A DNA stretch of 64,000 nt, from positions 1,302,001-1,366,000 of the forward strand of contig NC_087073.1 of NCBI RefSeq assembly GCF_026151205.1, written 5' to 3'. The notes beneath the pieces were generated by a model. The model saw nothing but the letters and a program-made list of their open reading frames with translations, had not been told where the DNA came from and did no database searches. The stretch's first letter is position 1, and each line of letters starts with the position of its first letter. The stretch is from Bolinopsis microptera (taxonomy: Eukaryota > Ctenophora > Tentaculata > Lobata > Bolinopsidae). The translations under genes were made by a program, and so were the position numbers. Shown in pieces: positions 63,600-64,000 of the stretch.

Positions 63600-64000
63600 C
63601 AACTTTTTTGAGTGTGTGTTTCGTGTGCTGTTTTGGTATGTTTTGGACCATGTTTGTGAGGGACATATTGGTAGCTGTAGTTATTTTCTATACAAGACTG
63701 AATAGTCTTCAGGCTTTAGCTGAGCTTTAATTTCCGACGCAGTTTTGTTGAGCCACTAGTCCATGATGGGGAATATAAACAATATATTTAACTCTTAATG
63801 GTCATAGCTACTTTTAATTTCATGAATCATACAGATTTTAAAGTACGCTGGTACGATTTTTATCTTATTAAATTGCTGTTCAATATCTATTTTAGTAAAC
63901 ATTAACTGGGGTAGTAAAACCCAGTTCCCAATCATCAATCAATCATAGTGGCTTGTGTAAAATCCGGATTGGAGTATTATTTATGAGTCGCATTGTTGTA
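63600..64000 (+). other. Spacer after ORF1
   Basis: About 400 bases downstream of ORF1 with no intact frame. The final 100 bases, from ATTAACTGGGG, may hold the beginning of ORF2, but too little is present to recognise the endonuclease. Confidence 0.35.

Overview
The window looks like nuclear DNA of an animal, most likely an AT-rich invertebrate; I cannot place it more precisely. The evidence is spliced genes with GT-AG introns encoding RAD9, MED19 and a Ly6/uPAR-type GPI-anchored protein, together with CR1/L2-like and RTE-like non-LTR retrotransposons, a tRNA-derived SINE, hAT elements and a mariner-type MITE. No prokaryotic gene organisation is present.

Layout. 1-13,366: two and a half tandem copies of a ~5.4-kb unit carrying the 3' half of a CR1/L2-like reverse transcriptase on the minus strand; the copies differ mainly by scattered 1-3 base indels, as in unpolished long-read sequence. 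13,367-16,570: minisatellites (35-bp, 40-bp, 4-bp units). 16,571-25,017: seven exons of RAD9 (minus, 3' exons missing), whose introns are almost wholly minisatellite. 25,662-27,869: three compact minus-strand genes: FAD synthase, a twin-CX9C protein and COX19. 30,346-32,645: a 52-bp minisatellite running into the 3' end of a nine-finger C2H2 gene. 32,896-33,212: a SINE with an 11-bp target-site duplication. 33,951-38,739: MED19 (minus, four exons). 39-45 kb: LINE fragments, a hAT element and repeats. 45,697-55,332: a four-exon Ly6/uPAR-like gene (minus) with a ~4.9-kb minisatellite in intron 1. 55.7-62.4 kb: a segmental duplication holding a broken small gene and a broken RTE-like element, the second copy carrying two insertions. 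62.7-64 kb: ORF1 of another non-LTR element.

All seven recognised host genes are on the minus strand. Three act in or are expected in mitochondria or redox cofactor supply (FAD synthase, COX19, twin-CX9C protein), two in nuclear processes (9-1-1 checkpoint clamp, Mediator), one is a probable zinc-finger regulator and one a probable cell-surface protein. I see no evidence that they form one pathway.

The most striking pattern is that minisatellites repeatedly start at gene-structure boundaries. In MED19 the repeated 29-bp unit contains the 3' splice site plus the first 12 coding bases of the exon, giving about 46 tandem acceptors. In RAD9 the last 16-bp unit supplies the exon 7 acceptor, and a 10-bp array begins just after the exon 6 donor. 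The stop-codon regions of FAD synthase, the zinc-finger gene and the twin-CX9C gene are themselves duplicated, and COX19 carries a 36-bp coding minisatellite. This suggests that exon edges seed tandem duplication in this genome.
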